Part shown: positions 50,489 through 60,033 of the stretch, piece by piece | How positions within the stretch are numbered: position 1 is the stretch's first letter | How the letters are laid out: each line of letters starts with the position of its first letter | Assembly (NCBI GenBank): GCA_965222695.1 | Contig: OZ244967.1 | Location: 992,001 to 1,056,000 of the forward strand | Length of the DNA: 64,000 nt | Source: UBA7957 sp965222695 | GTDB lineage: Bacteria; Pseudomonadota; Gammaproteobacteria; Granulosicoccales; Granulosicoccaceae | Direction: 5' to 3' | Made by a program: the position numbers and the translations under genes | The notes under the pieces: model-generated | What the model saw: the letters and a program-made list of their open reading frames with translations, nothing else | What the model was told of the DNA's origin: nothing | The model's database searches: none

Positions 50489-53038
50489 CTACCATTCCAC
50501 AAAACTCCAGTAGCCGTTTGACTTACTGGTTTTGACCGAAACCTTGCTCCAGCTCTTACTCGGCAGAACCGTATCGCCGGAATTACTGGTCAGTCTGCGA
50601 ATATTGATATCCGCGGAAGCCACTCCGCGTTTGCTGTTACTTTGGAAATTGCTGATACTCAGATCCATCTTGCTGTATTCCCGGCACAGATTATTCACGA
50701 AAGACAAGCTGCTTTTCTTGGCGTTGCTGCGACTGCTCAGACTTTTCGTATCGCAGGCACTGAGTTGTACTTTAAAGTCATTAAACAAACGGCTGACCGA
50801 TTGAATGTCGGATTCCTTATCCTGGAGCTTATGCTCATTCAACAGGGTTTTACTTAAAGTGCTGGCGGTATTTTTCTTCTGCTGTGTAGCAAGCGCCAGT
50901 CGCTTCTGTTCTTCCTTCTGCTTCTTTTCCGCCTCCAGTCGCTCGGCTTCGGCCTTTTTAGCCGCTTCTTGCTCCCGTAATTTGGCCAGTCTTTCAGCCT
51001 CTGCTTTCTTCGCTGCCTCCTCTTCCTGTTGTAACTGGGCCAAGCGTTGTTGCTCCTCCTTTAAGCGTTGTTCTTCTTGTTTTCGTTTCTCCTCTTCCAA
51101 TCGCGCAGCTTCTGCTTTTCTGGCCGCTTCCTGTTCTTCCTTTTCCAGCTGTGCAAGACGTTCCTGTTCCTCTGTTTCTATGCGCTTTAATTCGTCCAGC
51201 CGCTCCTGCTCCTTCTGTTGCATCAGCTTGATTTGCGCCAGCCGCTCCTGCTCAAGGCGCAATCTCTCGGCCTCCGCTTTGCGTTCTTCCTCAATTCGTT
51301 GAAGTTCGAGTTCCTGTTGGCGGCGCTTTTCCGCTTCAATCTTTTCAAGCTCGGCAAGTTTGATCTGCTCTTCCTGCCTTTGTCTTTCCAGCTCTTCAAG
51401 GCGTTTCTTTTCCGCTTCTATCCGGGCCAGTTCCTCTTGCTTATTCTTTTCCGCTTCCAGCCGCTTCTGCTCAGCGATTCTTTCCTGCTCGACGCGGATG
51501 CGTTCCTGTTCCGCGAGCCGTTCCTTTTCCTGACGTTCCCTTTCCGCCTGTTGTTGTTTCAGTTTTTCGATTTGTTCAATAGCGGCCTGCCGTTCCTGCT
51601 CGGCCCGGATTCTGGCCTGTTCGGCCTCTTCCCGCTCTCTTTCAAGGCGCTCCCGCTCCGCTTTTAAAGCATCGGTAGGTGTTATCAGTGACTGTGGGTT
51701 GTTCTGCGTCGAAACATCTGCCTGTCCATCGCTCGGAGGCTGGTCCGAAGGCTCCTCCCTGTTCGAATCCAGTATTCTGTTTGCCACCTGATCTGTCGCC
51801 TGTTCAATATTGCGGAAAGTGGCTGCATTCTGATTCAGTAACAGATAGGCTCCGCCTGCCAGAGACAACAACAGTGCGATTGCAAGACCGCCAATCAAGG
51901 TTTTGTTGCCTGTGGATGCGGGTTGCTGAAGTTCCGGCTGCTGGCTGAGGCTGGGTGCAGCTCCCGCATCCCGTGCATCGGTTTTTAGAAACAGCGGAGA
52001 GGTGTCGGCCGGCACTTCGGCCGATGCATCGCCCCCGTAAACGGTTTTATCCTGCTCGGGGGGTTCGCTGACCGGGGCAGGATGAACAGGCATTGCCAGC
52101 ACGGTTTCATCATCCGTCTCTTGGGTGGCGACTGGCGCCGGCCTTGGTGCGGCTTTCGCCTTGGTCAGCAGTTGGCGAAATTCAGCGACGTTCTGAGGTC
52201 TGTCTTTGGCCTCGAATTGCAAGGCCATATCGATGGCGTGAACAAATTCCGGAGAATATTCGTAAGCATTTTCCAGATCTTTGGCCGGAATCAAAGGATC
52301 CGGTTGTTTTTGAATAACCTTGGTAAAGCGGCTGAAGGAATCCGCGGGCAAGGTGCGGGCAACAGCGTAATAAAGTGTTGCCCCGATGGAATAAATATCG
52401 GTCCACGGCCCCTGTTTACCGCCGCTGTCTTCCATCTGCTCGTAGGGTGCGTAGCCTTTAGTCAGTATGCGGGTCATGTTCTGACTTTTACCGGCGATAT
52501 GCTGCCTGGCCGAGCCGAAATCGAGAAGAACCGGGCTGCCGTCCTGACGAATGTAAATATTGGCCGGTTTTATATCCCGGTGGATAATATTATGTGCATG
52601 AACCTGTTCCAGACCACTGAGAATCGCGTCGAAAATTTCAATCAGCCGTCCTTCACTCCGGTATTGCGGGGTACGCAGCATGAGCTCCAGATTATTGCCT
52701 TGTTCGTACTCCATAACCATGTAGGCGGTGTTGTTTTCTTCAAAAACACTGTGAACCCGGACGATATTATGGTGTTTGAATTTGGCCAGAATCCGGGCTT
52801 CATCGATGAAGCGGGTCAGGCCCCAGCGGTACATCTCTCCGTCCGTGCCGGTTTTCGGAAGAACGTAACTGTCTTGTTTGCGTTCGGCTATATCCCCCGG
52901 CAGATATTCCTTGATCGCCACTTGAGTCTGCAGATTGGTATCAGTCGCCAGATAAGTGATGCCGAATCCGCCTCGCCCCAGAATCGAGTCGATCTGGTAC
53001 CAGTGAAGTTTCGAGCCTTTTTTGAGTTGTTCCGCCAT
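50489..53038 (-). CDS. Transmembrane Ser/Thr protein kinase with long coiled coil
   Basis: An 849-residue Hanks-type kinase. The kinase domain spans about 10-290: glycine loop GRGGFG (21-26), Lys43 in AIKEYL, HRDIKPAN with Asp155, and DFGSAR with Asp173. A Pro-rich linker (about 295-375) leads to a transmembrane helix (380-402). A Glu/Lys/Arg/Gln-rich stretch of roughly 280 residues (about 455-735) is a predicted long coiled coil in the periplasm. The C-terminal domain (about 740-849), FNDFKVQLSACDTKSLSS to NGYWSFVEW, looks like an NTF2-type fold (uncertain). All catalytic residues are present, so it should be active. No partner phosphatase gene is adjacent. Confidence 0.85.
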   Translation of the reverse strand: MAEQLKKGSKLHWYQIDSILGRGGFGITYLATDTNLQTQVAIKEYLPGDIAERKQDSYVLPKTGTDGEMYRWGLTRFIDEARILAKFKHHNIVRVHSVFEENNTAYMVMEYEQGNNLELMLRTPQYRSEGRLIEIFDAILSGLEQVHAHNIIHRDIKPANIYIRQDGSPVLLDFGSARQHIAGKSQNMTRILTKGYAPYEQMEDSGGKQGPWTDIYSIGATLYYAVARTLPADSFSRFTKVIQKQPDPLIPAKDLENAYEYSPEFVHAIDMALQFEAKDRPQNVAEFRQLLTKAKAAPRPAPVATQETDDETVLAMPVHPAPVSEPPEQDKTVYGGDASAEVPADTSPLFLKTDARDAGAAPSLSQQPELQQPASTGNKTLIGGLAIALLLSLAGGAYLLLNQNAATFRNIEQATDQVANRILDSNREEPSDQPPSDGQADVSTQNNPQSLITPTDALKAERERLEREREEAEQARIRAEQERQAAIEQIEKLKQQQAERERQEKERLAEQERIRVEQERIAEQKRLEAEKNKQEELARIEAEKKRLEELERQRQEEQIKLAELEKIEAEKRRQQELELQRIEEERKAEAERLRLEQERLAQIKLMQQKEQERLDELKRIETEEQERLAQLEKEEQEAARKAEAARLEEEKRKQEEQRLKEEQQRLAQLQQEEEAAKKAEAERLAKLREQEAAKKAEAERLEAEKKQKEEQKRLALATQQKKNTASTLSKTLLNEHKLQDKESDIQSVSRLFNDFKVQLSACDTKSLSSRSNAKKSSLSFVNNLCREYSKMDLSISNFQSNSKRGVASADINIRRLTSNSGDTVLPSKSWSKVSVKTSKSNGYWSFVEW

Positions 53039-53347
53039 CTTGTCGCGAGAATTGTGTTGAGTTAGTTTAATCTAACAATTTGTTATTATTAGTTTTTTTT
53101 GTAATATTACTGTTTTCTCCGGTGCGCCGCCTGCAACCGGGTGACAGGTTTATTATAAAGTTAAAGTAAAACAGTTGTTTAGTACTTTAGTAGGTTAATT
53201 AATAACCGGGAATCTGTGATACTTTACCAGGATGAGTATGGCGGAAGTGCGGAATACGCAATGAATGCGTCATACTGTGATTCAGCACGGATAATCGGGA
53301 CAAAACACATTATTTGGGCATCTTTCAACCCGGAGGTAGTGAATGTA
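53039..53347. other. Divergent promoter region, AT-rich
   Basis: The 309 bases between the kinase and carbonic anhydrase genes hold AT-rich stretches (53060-53110 and 53150-53210) fitting divergent promoters. An in-frame extension of the carbonic anhydrase frame begins at 53216, but it encodes no recognisable sequence before the family homology starts. No other gene is seen. Confidence 0.4.
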
Positions 53348-54007
53348 ATGAGCAATGATGTCGACGAAGAGCTGGAAAAAATCTTTGAAAATAACAAAGC
53401 TTGGGCGCAAAGGATTCAACGCGAGCAACCCCATCTGTTCGAACGGCTAAGCCATCAGCAACATCCGGACTTCCTTTGGATCGGTTGTTCCGACAGCCGT
53501 GTCCCTGCCAATAATATTATCAGTATGCCACCGGGTGAGTTATTTGTTCACCGGAATATTGCCAATCTCGTGGTTCCGGGTGATCTGAGCTGTATGTCCG
53601 TATTGCAGTATGCGGTCGACGTTCTTGGCGTTAAGCATATCGTCGTTTGCGGACATTACGGATGCGGAGGTGTGAAAGCTGCCATGTCCAATGAGTCTCA
53701 TGGCCTGATCGACAGCTGGTTATATCCGATCAGAGACCTTTACCATCAACACCGCCAGACGCTTGATCCGGAGACTGACGATGAAGCGCGGGTAAACCGC
53801 TTGTGCGAACTCAATGTCATTGAGCAGGTGGCTAATATCAGTCGGACACCTGTCGTCCAGAAGGCCTGGGGGCGTGGACAGCACTTAAAGGTGCACGGTG
53901 TGATCTACAGCATTAAAGATGGCATTCTGCACGACCTCAATGCGAGGGTTTCGGGTGTGGAGCAGACCCCTCCCAGTTTTCACGTCAAGTCAGGCGAAAT
54001 CCAGTAG
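53348..54007 (+). CDS. can: Beta-class carbonic anhydrase
   Basis: Interconverts CO2 and bicarbonate. About 219 residues. Zinc ligands Cys47, His103 and Cys106 are in WIGCSDSRVPAN and VVCGHYGCGGV; the Asp49-Arg51 dyad is intact, as in active enzymes of the E. coli Can type. The ATG at 53348 is chosen since family homology begins at MSNDVDEELEKIF and GGAGG lies 11 bases upstream; a 44-residue upstream extension is unsupported. It precedes the GCS2 gene on the same strand. Confidence 0.93.
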   Translation: MSNDVDEELEKIFENNKAWAQRIQREQPHLFERLSHQQHPDFLWIGCSDSRVPANNIISMPPGELFVHRNIANLVVPGDLSCMSVLQYAVDVLGVKHIVVCGHYGCGGVKAAMSNESHGLIDSWLYPIRDLYHQHRQTLDPETDDEARVNRLCELNVIEQVANISRTPVVQKAWGRGQHLKVHGVIYSIKDGILHDLNARVSGVEQTPPSFHVKSGEIQ

Positions 54008-54118
54008 AATGCATTCCGAAATCCGTTGGTATTACCTCTATAGCCGAGGCGTAAGGAAATCAGTCTCCAAATGCGCTGATTCCCTGCAAACGGGCATTTT
54101 TGACGGGAGGTGCCGAAA

Positions 54119-55249
54119 ATGGCAAAAGATCCGACTTTTACCGTTGGTATAGAAGAAGAATACATGCTTGTTGACGCAGGCACCATGGATCTGGCACGGG
54201 AGGTGCCGGATGAGTTGTTTAAAGAGTGCGAGCGCTTGATCGGTGATCAGGTTACCCGCGAGTTTATGCAGTGCCAGATTGAAGTCGGTACCGCTGTATG
54301 CAGTACCGTGGGCCAGGCCACGGATGAACTGATCGGCCTTCGAAAGGCGGTCAATGATATCGCCGGCAACTATGGACTTGTATTGTTAGCCGCCTCCACT
54401 CATCCGTTTTCTTTGTACAACAATCAGGAGCACACTCGACGAAACCGCTACGATCAATTGGCGAATGATCTTCAGGCTGTGGTAAGAAGACTGATGATCA
54501 GTGGCATGCATGTTCATGTAGGTGTGGGGGACGATGACCTGCGAATCGATCTGATGGGGCAGGTGACTTACATTTTACCGCACTTATTGGCTTTGTCGAC
54601 CTCTTCGCCTTTTTGGTGCGGAAGCGATAGCGGAATGAAAAGTTACAGGTTGTCGGTATGGGATGAAATGCCCCGCACGGGTTTGCCGCCGGTGTTTGAA
54701 AGCTATGCGGAATTTGAGCGTCATGTCGACGTATTGGTCAAGGTCGGCATCATCGAAGATGCCAGCAAAATCTGGTGGGATATACGTCCCAGCGTAAGAT
54801 TCCCGACTCTTGAAGTCCGTATATCCGATGTGTGTACACATGTCGAGGATGCGGCCTGTATTGCGGCGATTTATCAATGCTGGCTGAGAATGCTTTACCG
54901 CTTACGCCGCGGCAATCAGAGGTGGCGCCGTTACCTGACCATGTTGATCGACGAAAATCGCTGGCGGGCTCATCGTTACGGCATAGACGAGGGACTAATC
55001 GATTTTGGCCGAACCCAGATATTACCCTATGCTGATTTGTTTGAGGAAATGGTTGAGTTGGTTTATGAAGACGCCGAAGCGCTGGATTGCGTGGCGGAAC
55101 TCGAACACGGGCGGACTATCCTCAAGCGCGGCACCAGTGCTCACGAGCAGTTACGGCAATATCAGCAGGCATTGAAACAAAACGCCACGGTACAAGAAGC
55201 GCTGGTATCGGTAGTCGAAATGCTGACTCAAAATACAATTAAACACTAG
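54119..55249 (+). CDS. Carboxylate-amine ligase (YbdK/GCS2 family)
   Basis: A 376-residue ATP-dependent ligase of the glutamate-cysteine ligase 2 family. FTVGIEEEYMLVDAGTMDLA at the start holds acidic metal ligands, MISGMHVHVGVGDDDLRIDL and DIRPSVRFPTLEVRISD complete the active site. Members have weak glutamate-cysteine ligase activity in E. coli YbdK; the true substrate here is unknown. ATG 54119 follows GGGAGG by eight bases; a GTG at 54110 is less likely. It is part of a run with carbonic anhydrase and DUF2889. Confidence 0.9.
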   Translation: MAKDPTFTVGIEEEYMLVDAGTMDLAREVPDELFKECERLIGDQVTREFMQCQIEVGTAVCSTVGQATDELIGLRKAVNDIAGNYGLVLLAASTHPFSLYNNQEHTRRNRYDQLANDLQAVVRRLMISGMHVHVGVGDDDLRIDLMGQVTYILPHLLALSTSSPFWCGSDSGMKSYRLSVWDEMPRTGLPPVFESYAEFERHVDVLVKVGIIEDASKIWWDIRPSVRFPTLEVRISDVCTHVEDAACIAAIYQCWLRMLYRLRRGNQRWRRYLTMLIDENRWRAHRYGIDEGLIDFGRTQILPYADLFEEMVELVYEDAEALDCVAELEHGRTILKRGTSAHEQLRQYQQALKQNATVQEALVSVVEMLTQNTIKH

Positions 55250-55338
55250 CAAATGATATTGACGGTTACAGAGCCACGCAGAAATGGCGCACAACGCGGG
55301 ATCTGCGCGCAAAATCACACGAAAAGGCATTTATAACA

Positions 55339-55899
55339 GTGACGAGATTATCCGCACCCGGCGAGCGTGAATTGTTACACACGCGAACAGTCACCTGTCA
55401 CGGTTACAGGCGAGCCGATGGCTTGTACGATATCGAGGGCCATTTAGTCGACAGTAAAAGTTACGATTTCAGCAATCGCGATCGCGGTGGAAAAATTCGT
55501 GCCGGCGAATCTCTGCACGAAATGAGAGTCAGGATTACGCTCGATCTTTCCTTGACGATTCTTGACGCCGAAGCGCTTACCGAGTGGGCTCCCTATAGGG
55601 TTTGTCAGAATGCAACTGCCAGTTTTAAGGGTATCATCGGAATCACCATCGGGCCGGGCTGGCGCCAGCAGGTCAATCGTATTATCGGAAGGCAGTCCGG
55701 CTGTACTCACATCACTGAACTGTTAAGTCCTATGGCGACCACTGCCTACCAGACCATAGGTGCCGAGTGGCAGGAAAAAAACACCGGAAAATCGCAGGAT
55801 CGCCCGCCCCCTTTGCTTAACACTTGCTATGCTTATGCCGATGACGGGCCGATTATCAAGCGTGAATGGCCGAACTGGTATAAGAGCAAGAATCGATAA
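55339..55899 (+). CDS. DUF2889 domain protein
   Basis: A 186-residue soluble protein matching DUF2889: LLHTRTVTCHGYRRADGLYD, IEGHLVDSKSYDF, GESLHEMRVRITLDLSLTI and SFKGIIGITIGPGWR. Function is unknown; members are often near aromatic acid or CoA-ester degradation genes, and paaX lies immediately convergent here. The start is GTG. Conserved His and Asp residues suggest a possible metal site, which is speculative. Confidence 0.85.
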   Translation: MTRLSAPGERELLHTRTVTCHGYRRADGLYDIEGHLVDSKSYDFSNRDRGGKIRAGESLHEMRVRITLDLSLTILDAEALTEWAPYRVCQNATASFKGIIGITIGPGWRQQVNRIIGRQSGCTHITELLSPMATTAYQTIGAEWQEKNTGKSQDRPPPLLNTCYAYADDGPIIKREWPNWYKSKNR

Positions 55900-55923
55900 T
55901 GCAAGCAGCTTCGAAAGCCATAT

Positions 55924-56892
55924 TCAAATTCGATTATCTATACCGCCGAACCGTCGATGAAAATCACCGCCTGCGGCAGGCAGTTTACCGGATTGCGTCT
56001 CACTGGTTTCCAGCAGATAAGACTCTGCGGGCTTGGCGACCAGATGATACAGCGATTGTGTAATCAACCAGGCATTATGACTGCTGGAATCTTCCGGTAT
56101 TAATTCGAAGGGCAATTCCGGTTCGGACAGCAGTATTCGTCTGAACTCGTGAATTAACAAAGTGCGGAGGATAAAACAGGTTTTGGCATCGAATTGTTTG
56201 ACCTTATTCGCGGCATCCAGGATCGGCTTGAAGATGCCGATAAACTCATCATAGGCAGTGTCCAGGGATTCCATTTGAAAACACTGTTTCACCAACGCGG
56301 AGGACGGGGTGGTATTCTCCTCATCCTGCGCATTGGCTAACATCATTGCCACCTTTTCCTCAAGACCAAGCTCGCGGACCAGTGTTCTCACTGGTTTTAA
56401 ATCAGCGGTAGGGTGGCCAAACACCCCCGGCGCCAGGCGGCCAAATCCCAGCAAACGCAGCTCCTGGCGAAGCAAATCCCTTTCTTCCAGAGTGATATCG
56501 GCCAGTGCAGTAAATACCAGGCGCCACTGTCCGTCCCAACCAGGCTTGCGATTGTTGTAAATACGCATTGACGCTGTCGCGAATTGCCGCAAGCCTTTAT
56601 TGGTTAGAGAATAATAACTGCGACGGCCGACCTGCTCGGAGCGTAAAATACCCGCCTGGGTCAATCGAAAGACCGAAGTCCGCACCAAACGGGTATTTAT
56701 GCCCAGGGGTTCGACCAATTTGATGAGACTGCCGAGCCAGACAGTACCGCCGTGCGGACAAATGGAATCTCCGAAAATGGTAACTAAAAGGGAATTGGCT
56801 CTGACCGGACGACGCTGAGTAAACTCATCGGTCAATACCCCGATTTGCTGACTGAATTCGGATTCAGCCGTATCGATTTTGCTGCTTGCCAC
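55924..56892 (-). CDS. paaX: PaaX family repressor of phenylacetate catabolism
   Basis: A 322-residue GntR-like regulator of the PaaX family, which represses paa operons until phenylacetyl-CoA binds (known in E. coli). Visible: N-terminal winged helix (about 45-110: LGINTRLVRTSVFRLTQAGI, QVGRRSYYSLTNKGLRQF), a central PaaX domain (GRLAPGVFGHPT) and a C-terminal domain (FRRILLSEPELPFELIP). The start is GTG. It follows paaK by 106 bases, with its own candidate promoter there. Confidence 0.92.
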   Translation of the reverse strand: MASSKIDTAESEFSQQIGVLTDEFTQRRPVRANSLLVTIFGDSICPHGGTVWLGSLIKLVEPLGINTRLVRTSVFRLTQAGILRSEQVGRRSYYSLTNKGLRQFATASMRIYNNRKPGWDGQWRLVFTALADITLEERDLLRQELRLLGFGRLAPGVFGHPTADLKPVRTLVRELGLEEKVAMMLANAQDEENTTPSSALVKQCFQMESLDTAYDEFIGIFKPILDAANKVKQFDAKTCFILRTLLIHEFRRILLSEPELPFELIPEDSSSHNAWLITQSLYHLVAKPAESYLLETSETQSGKLPAAGGDFHRRFGGIDNRI

Positions 56893-56923
56893 GCCTTACA
56901 TTTTCCTGCACTTGGTTTGTTTT

Positions 56924-56953
56924 ATAGTAGCTTGATTAAGCGTGAATTTTCAA
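56924..56953 (-). promoter_or_regulatory. Candidate sigma-70 promoter of paaX
   Basis: On the minus strand, TTGAAA (56948-56953) and TACTAT (56924-56929) are 18 bases apart, about 35 bases before the paaX start. It would allow paaX transcription apart from the paaFGHIJK operon. Confidence 0.4.
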
Positions 56954-56998
56954 TTGTGACTGAATCTCAACGGGTAGCTTTGCACCGGTTAGTGGTCA

Positions 56999-58315
56999 TT
57001 ATTCAATATTCCGTTTATCCACTACCCGTTGGGCTTTACCTAAAGAACGGGCTATAGACTCGGAATCCAGAATATTGATCGATGTCGATATGCCGACAAA
57101 GGTTTTTATATTGTGTATCAGAGATCTTCCGATCTGTGTGCGATCCTCATCGCTCAGATGATCGAATTCACTGCGCAGTTCGGTATTGACGACGACCGAA
57201 TCCATATTGCCACTGCGATGTAATTCCAACTGATAGTGAGGTGACAGCTCATCGAAATTTAGAATCTGCTCTTCCACTTGAGAGGGAAATACATTGACTC
57301 CTCGTATGATCAGCATATCGTCACTGCGGCCGGTGATTTTATCCATTCGTCGCATGGTGCGTGCAGTGCCCGGGAGCAGACAGGTAAGGTCGCGGGTACG
57401 GTATCGGATTATCGGCATGGCTTCTTTGGTCAGGGAGGAAAAGACCAACTCGCCGGATTCTCCATCCGGCAAAGGTTGCAGAGTCTCCGGATGTATAATC
57501 TCCGGCAAAAAATAATCCTCCCAAATGACGGGTCCGTCCTTGGTTTCGACACACTCCTGGGCAACGCCGGGGCCCATCAGCTCCGACAGTCCGTAGATGT
57601 CGACGGCATCTAAGCCAAGTCTGGCTTCAATCTCTTCTCGCATGGAGTTAGTCCAGGGTTCGGCACCGAATATACCCACGCTCAAAGAACATTCTTTGGC
57701 ATTCAGTCCCTGGCGGTCAAATTCATCGGCGATATTCAGGCAATAAGATGGTGTGACCATGATGATATCGGGTTTGAAGTCATTGATCAGCTGCACTTGC
57801 TTGGCGGTCTGCCCTCCCGACATGGGCACCACTGCGCAACCCAAATGTTCGGCACCGTAATGTGCCCCCAGGCCCCCGGTAAACAAGCCATAGCCATAGG
57901 CGACATGCACCATATCGGCGCGGGTTCCGCCGGCCGCTCGAATGCTACGGGCAGCCAGCAGGGACCAGTTGTCTATATCGTTCTGTGTGTACCCGACGAC
58001 GGTCGGCTTTCCCGTCGTGCCGCTGGACGCATGTATACGAACGATCTGCTCTCGTGATACGGCGAAGGTGCCGAAAGGGTAGTTGTCACGTAAATCCTGT
58101 TTGGTTGTGTAGGGAAACTTACTGATATCGGATAAATCTTTCAGATCATCAGGATGAACACCGGCGTCGTTGAATTTTTGTTTATACATGGCCACATTGC
58201 TGTAGGCATGGTTTAAAGTCCAGCGAAGCCGCTCAAGCTGCAAGGCCTCAAGCTCGTCTCTGCTGGCTCGTTCGATGGGATGAAGCGGGGTCAGCTCAGG
58301 TGCTCGTTTGCTCAT
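56999..58315 (-). CDS. paaK: Phenylacetate-CoA ligase
   Basis: Activates phenylacetate with ATP and CoA, the entry step of the pathway. It is a 438-residue adenylating enzyme with HASSGTTGKPTVVGYTQND (P-loop-like motif), ADMVHVAYGYGLFTGG and DIYGLSELMGPGVAQEC. ATG 58315 has GGAGAGG just upstream; a start at 58333 is less likely. It is last of the paaFGHIJK run, 57 bases after paaJ. Confidence 0.95.
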   Translation of the reverse strand: MSKRAPELTPLHPIERASRDELEALQLERLRWTLNHAYSNVAMYKQKFNDAGVHPDDLKDLSDISKFPYTTKQDLRDNYPFGTFAVSREQIVRIHASSGTTGKPTVVGYTQNDIDNWSLLAARSIRAAGGTRADMVHVAYGYGLFTGGLGAHYGAEHLGCAVVPMSGGQTAKQVQLINDFKPDIIMVTPSYCLNIADEFDRQGLNAKECSLSVGIFGAEPWTNSMREEIEARLGLDAVDIYGLSELMGPGVAQECVETKDGPVIWEDYFLPEIIHPETLQPLPDGESGELVFSSLTKEAMPIIRYRTRDLTCLLPGTARTMRRMDKITGRSDDMLIIRGVNVFPSQVEEQILNFDELSPHYQLELHRSGNMDSVVVNTELRSEFDHLSDEDRTQIGRSLIHNIKTFVGISTSINILDSESIARSLGKAQRVVDKRNIE

Positions 58316-58372
58316 TGTTCCTCTCCGGTGCAATAATTTCCGGAACCTGTCATGGTTCCGTTATTTTAAGAT

Positions 58373-59581
58373 TTAAACCTTTTCAATGATCATGGCTATT
58401 CCTTGGCCAACGCCTATACACATGGTACAAAGCGCGTATTTTCCTCCGTTCAACTGCAACTGTTTCGCCGCAGTTGTAATAAGCCGTGCTCCGCTCATAC
58501 CCAGAGGATGGCCGAGAGCGATTGCCCCGCCGTTGGGATTCACGTGTTCGGCATCGTCGGGCAGTCCCAGATCACGTGTTACCGCCAATGCCTGCGCGGC
58601 AAATGCCTCATTCAGCTCGATGGTATCCATTTGATCCAGCGACAGGCGGCACAGTTTCAACACCTTACGGCTGGCCGGGGCGGGGCCGAATCCCATAATG
58701 CGCGGCGCTACACCCGCGGTTGACATGGCTGCAATTCGAGCCACGGGTTCCAGGCCGTGCTTTTTCGCCGCAGCTTCGGAACCGATCAGCAGCGCGCAAG
58801 CGCCGTCGTTAACCCCGGACGCATTGCCGGCGGTAACCGAACCTTTATCGCGAAAGGGTGTTTTTAATTTGGCCAGTTGTTCCAGTGTGGTCTGCGGCCG
58901 CGGATGCTCATCATCCTCGACCAAAAGATCCTCGCCTTTTCTCTGCGGAATACGAACCGGAATGATTTCACTGCGCAACCGTCCGGATTCCACAGCGCGG
59001 GCCGTGCGCTGTTGCGAGCGCCAGGCGAAGCCATCCTGGTCCTGCCGGGAGATGGAGAACTGTTCAGCCACGTTCTCGGCGGTTTCCGGCATGGAATCCA
59101 CACCGTACTGTTGTTGCATTAGAGGATTGACAAATCGCCAGCCGATAGTGGTATCGAAGATTTCCGCCTGTCTGCCGAAAGCCTGGTCAGCCTTGGGCAC
59201 TACAAAGGGCGCGCGTGACATGGATTCGGCGCCGCCGGCGATCATGAGCTCGGCTTCACCGCATTTAATCGCCCGCGCGGCTATGCCAACGGCGTCCATA
59301 CCCGAACCGCAAAGGCGATTGACGGTTGTCCCCGGTGCACTGACCGGCAGTCCCGCCAGCAAGGCGGACATCCGGGCAATATTGCGGTTGTCCTCACCTG
59401 CTTGATTGGCACAGCCGTAAATCACATCATCCAATAGTTCCCAGTCCACGCTCCGGTTATTGTCCATCAAAGCGCGAATCGGGACGGCTCCCAAATCATC
59501 GGCCCTGACGGATGACAAAACGCCGCCATAGCGGCCGATCGGTGTTCGCACGGCATCGCAGATAAAGGCCTGGGCTTTCAT
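58373..59581 (-). CDS. paaJ: 3-oxoadipyl-CoA/3-oxo-5,6-dehydrosuberyl-CoA thiolase
   Basis: A 402-residue thiolase for the last beta-oxidation-like cleavages of the pathway, releasing acetyl-CoA and succinyl-CoA. The nucleophile Cys91 is in NRLCGSGMDAV, the catalytic His in GGAIALGHPLGMSGAR and the second Cys in CTMCIGVGQG. Its start overlaps the paaI stop by four bases. The 400-residue length and paa context favour PaaJ over a beta-ketoadipate PcaF, which is almost identical in sequence. Confidence 0.93.
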   Translation of the reverse strand: MKAQAFICDAVRTPIGRYGGVLSSVRADDLGAVPIRALMDNNRSVDWELLDDVIYGCANQAGEDNRNIARMSALLAGLPVSAPGTTVNRLCGSGMDAVGIAARAIKCGEAELMIAGGAESMSRAPFVVPKADQAFGRQAEIFDTTIGWRFVNPLMQQQYGVDSMPETAENVAEQFSISRQDQDGFAWRSQQRTARAVESGRLRSEIIPVRIPQRKGEDLLVEDDEHPRPQTTLEQLAKLKTPFRDKGSVTAGNASGVNDGACALLIGSEAAAKKHGLEPVARIAAMSTAGVAPRIMGFGPAPASRKVLKLCRLSLDQMDTIELNEAFAAQALAVTRDLGLPDDAEHVNPNGGAIALGHPLGMSGARLITTAAKQLQLNGGKYALCTMCIGVGQGIAMIIEKV

Positions 59582-60033
59582 AGTGGATCTCCGTTACTGT
59601 CAACCAGTGCACCGCGTATCTGAAACGACTTACCGCGAAACAGAGCAATCAGCTCATCATTCTGGTTGGTCACTTCAATGTCATATACACCGGTTTTGCC
59701 GCTGCGCGAACGTTCTTGCGCGCAGGCGGTCAGTGTATCACCGAGTTTGCCCGGAGCAATAAAATCAATACTGCAAGCAGCCGCGACGCTGCTGAGGTTA
59801 GTGTTATTGCAAGCATGAGCAAACGCAGTATCGGCGAGGGAGAAAATCATCCCGCCATGGCATATGCCGTGGCCATTGGTCATATCCTTTGTGATTCTCA
59901 TCTGCAATATGGCCGCCCCGGGGGTGCTGGATATAATCTCCATTCCCAGTGCGCGCGCGCAGTAATCGTTTGCATCCATCGCCCGGCTGCAGGCTATGGC
60001 CAACTCATCGTCGCTAAGCGTCGGCTTATTCAT
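59578..60033 (-). CDS. paaI: Phenylacetyl-CoA pathway thioesterase PaaI
   Basis: A 151-residue hotdog-fold thioesterase that clears dead-end CoA esters in phenylacetate breakdown. TNGHGICHGGMIFSLADTAF is the HGG-type active segment. ATG 60033 is chosen: family homology begins at MNKPTLSDDELA and it overlaps the paaH stop by eight bases; the longer open frame to 60258 is inside paaH and is not real protein. Confidence 0.93.
   Translation of the reverse strand: MNKPTLSDDELAIACSRAMDANDYCARALGMEIISSTPGAAILQMRITKDMTNGHGICHGGMIFSLADTAFAHACNNTNLSSVAAACSIDFIAPGKLGDTLTACAQERSRSGKTGVYDIEVTNQNDELIALFRGKSFQIRGALVDSNGDPL

Noticed and set aside
50532..51667. Leu/Ser/Phe/Arg-rich frames opposite the Ser/Thr kinase coiled coil
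   Set aside because: Antisense readings of the Glu/Lys/Gln-rich coiled-coil codons; no signal, start context or conserved blocks.
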